Origin: Candidatus Cloacimonetes bacterium HGW-Cloacimonetes-3
GTDB lineage: Bacteria; Cloacimonadota; Cloacimonadia; Cloacimonadales; Cloacimonadaceae
Direction: 5' to 3'
NCBI GenBank assembly: GCA_002840645.1
Contig: PHBO01000005.1
Span: 92,380-156,379, forward strand
Length of the DNA: 64,000 bases
Below are positions 63,772 through 64,000 of the stretch, in pieces. The stretch's first letter is position 1. Every line of letters starts with the position of its first letter. A program made the position numbers and the translations under genes. Under the pieces are notes generated by a model. The model ran no database searches. It was not told the DNA's origin and worked only from the letters and a program-made list of their open reading frames with translations.

Positions 63772-63825
63772 GCGGAGGCGGGAACCCAGACCATTTACTG
63801 GATTCCAGCCTCCGCTGGAATGACG
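63763..63825. repeat. REP-type inverted repeat (GTCATTCCCGC...GCGGGAATGAC class)
   Basis: Left arm GTCTTTCCCGCGGAGGCGGGAACCCAG and right arm CTGGATTCCAGCCTCCGCTGGAATGAC pair over 27 bp with four mismatches and a short spacer (ACCATTTA). The sequence belongs to the widespread class of intergenic repeats translated by gene finders as WIPASAGMT. A partial tandem copy (CTGGAATGACGG) follows at 63837-63848. Confidence 0.8.
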
Positions 63826-63848
63826 GAAAGAAAAAGCTGGAATGACGG

Positions 63849-64000
63849 AATTAATCCAACAGAATTAATGCAAATCAATATTAGCATAACATTCTTATCA
63901 ACAATTATATTTACTTTATGGTAAGCTTAAAAACCACCATGTTGCGGCGGTTACATTCCCACAGGATTCCCGGACTTAGTGCGGGAACAGTGCGGGAATC
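63849..64000. other. right-end spacer, no gene seen
   Basis: About 150 bp to the window edge without a supported gene; the last 30 bases have two GTGCGGGAA repeats, probably another part of the same GC-rich repeat cluster. Confidence 0.4.

Noticed and set aside
63685..63924. 79-codon plus-strand ORF containing WIPASAGMT
   Set aside because: Translation of the REP-type repeat, a well-known false protein in many genomes.
1..64000. CRISPR array, prophage, transposase or defence island
   Set aside because: Looked for on both strands; no regularly spaced repeats, cas, integrase, transposase or restriction-modification genes found.

Overview
The window looks like chromosomal DNA of a Gram-negative anaerobe of the FCB superphylum; I favour Candidatus Cloacimonadota (Cloacimonas-like). 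This is inferred from three large secreted proteins with C-terminal sorting domains of the type IX secretion (T9SS) style (two contain NYPNPFNP), a PorV-family outer-membrane protein, LpxB (so lipid A), a Firmicutes-like pyruvate dehydrogenase operon, and a cyclic-2,3-diphosphoglycerate-synthetase-like GTPase beside a carbamate kinase. No phage, transposase, plasmid, CRISPR or rRNA sequence was seen.

Layout. 1-7456 (+): the 3' end of a YtcJ-like amidohydrolase, an unrecognised protein, gltX, a secreted gingipain-like C25 protease and a class-III-type sirtuin overlapping it. 7872-15339 (+): a 1455-residue surface protein, then secD and secF. 15414-19399 (-): tRNA-Leu(CAG), a DUF985 cupin, a PhoH/PIN ATPase and an alanine racemase with an extra 260-residue C-terminal domain. 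20144-22552 (+): cDPGS-like GTPase and carbamate kinase. 22616-25180 (-): tRNA-Gly(CCC), an orphan ABC solute-binding lipoprotein, a non-coding stretch rich in inverted repeats, and a flavin-reductase-like protein. 25317-30014 (+): E1alpha, E1beta, E2 and E3 of a 2-oxoacid dehydrogenase. 30323-36847 (-): PorV-like protein, secreted M6 metalloprotease and three small paralogous LPG-motif proteins. 37025-40652 (-): tRNA-Leu(CAA) and a lipid A/envelope operon (COG2426 protein, LpxB, DUF374 acyltransferase, polytopic membrane protein). 40809-44436: ferritin-like protein, recO and an RqcH-like protein, and a coiled-coil membrane-anchored protein. 44801-52845 (-): a tight operon methyltransferase, rho, SPOR/TPR protein, mutS, SurA-like lipoprotein, tadA, with tRNA-Ser(CGA) 7 nt after it. 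53472-56922: patatin-like protein, DEAD-box helicase, tRNA-Phe, lone receiver-domain protein. 56917-63653 (-): xseA followed by a glycan-type operon (GHL10-like hydrolase, flippase, two glycosyltransferases).

Genes are densely packed and often share NTGA stop/start overlaps. Several of these use GTG or TTG starts, including four consecutive genes after xseA. The spacers carry at least two families of dispersed palindromes, three copies each, whose arms vary in a compensated way, plus a REP-type repeat with 22-bp tandem repeats at the right end.

The most interesting items are the porV/M6/three-paralogue operon, an E3 subunit whose NAD-binding site has lost its diagnostic residues, the C-terminal domain fused to alanine racemase, the two palindrome families, and the chain of non-ATG NTGA overlaps. 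All family assignments are from reading the translated sequence; no database search was run.
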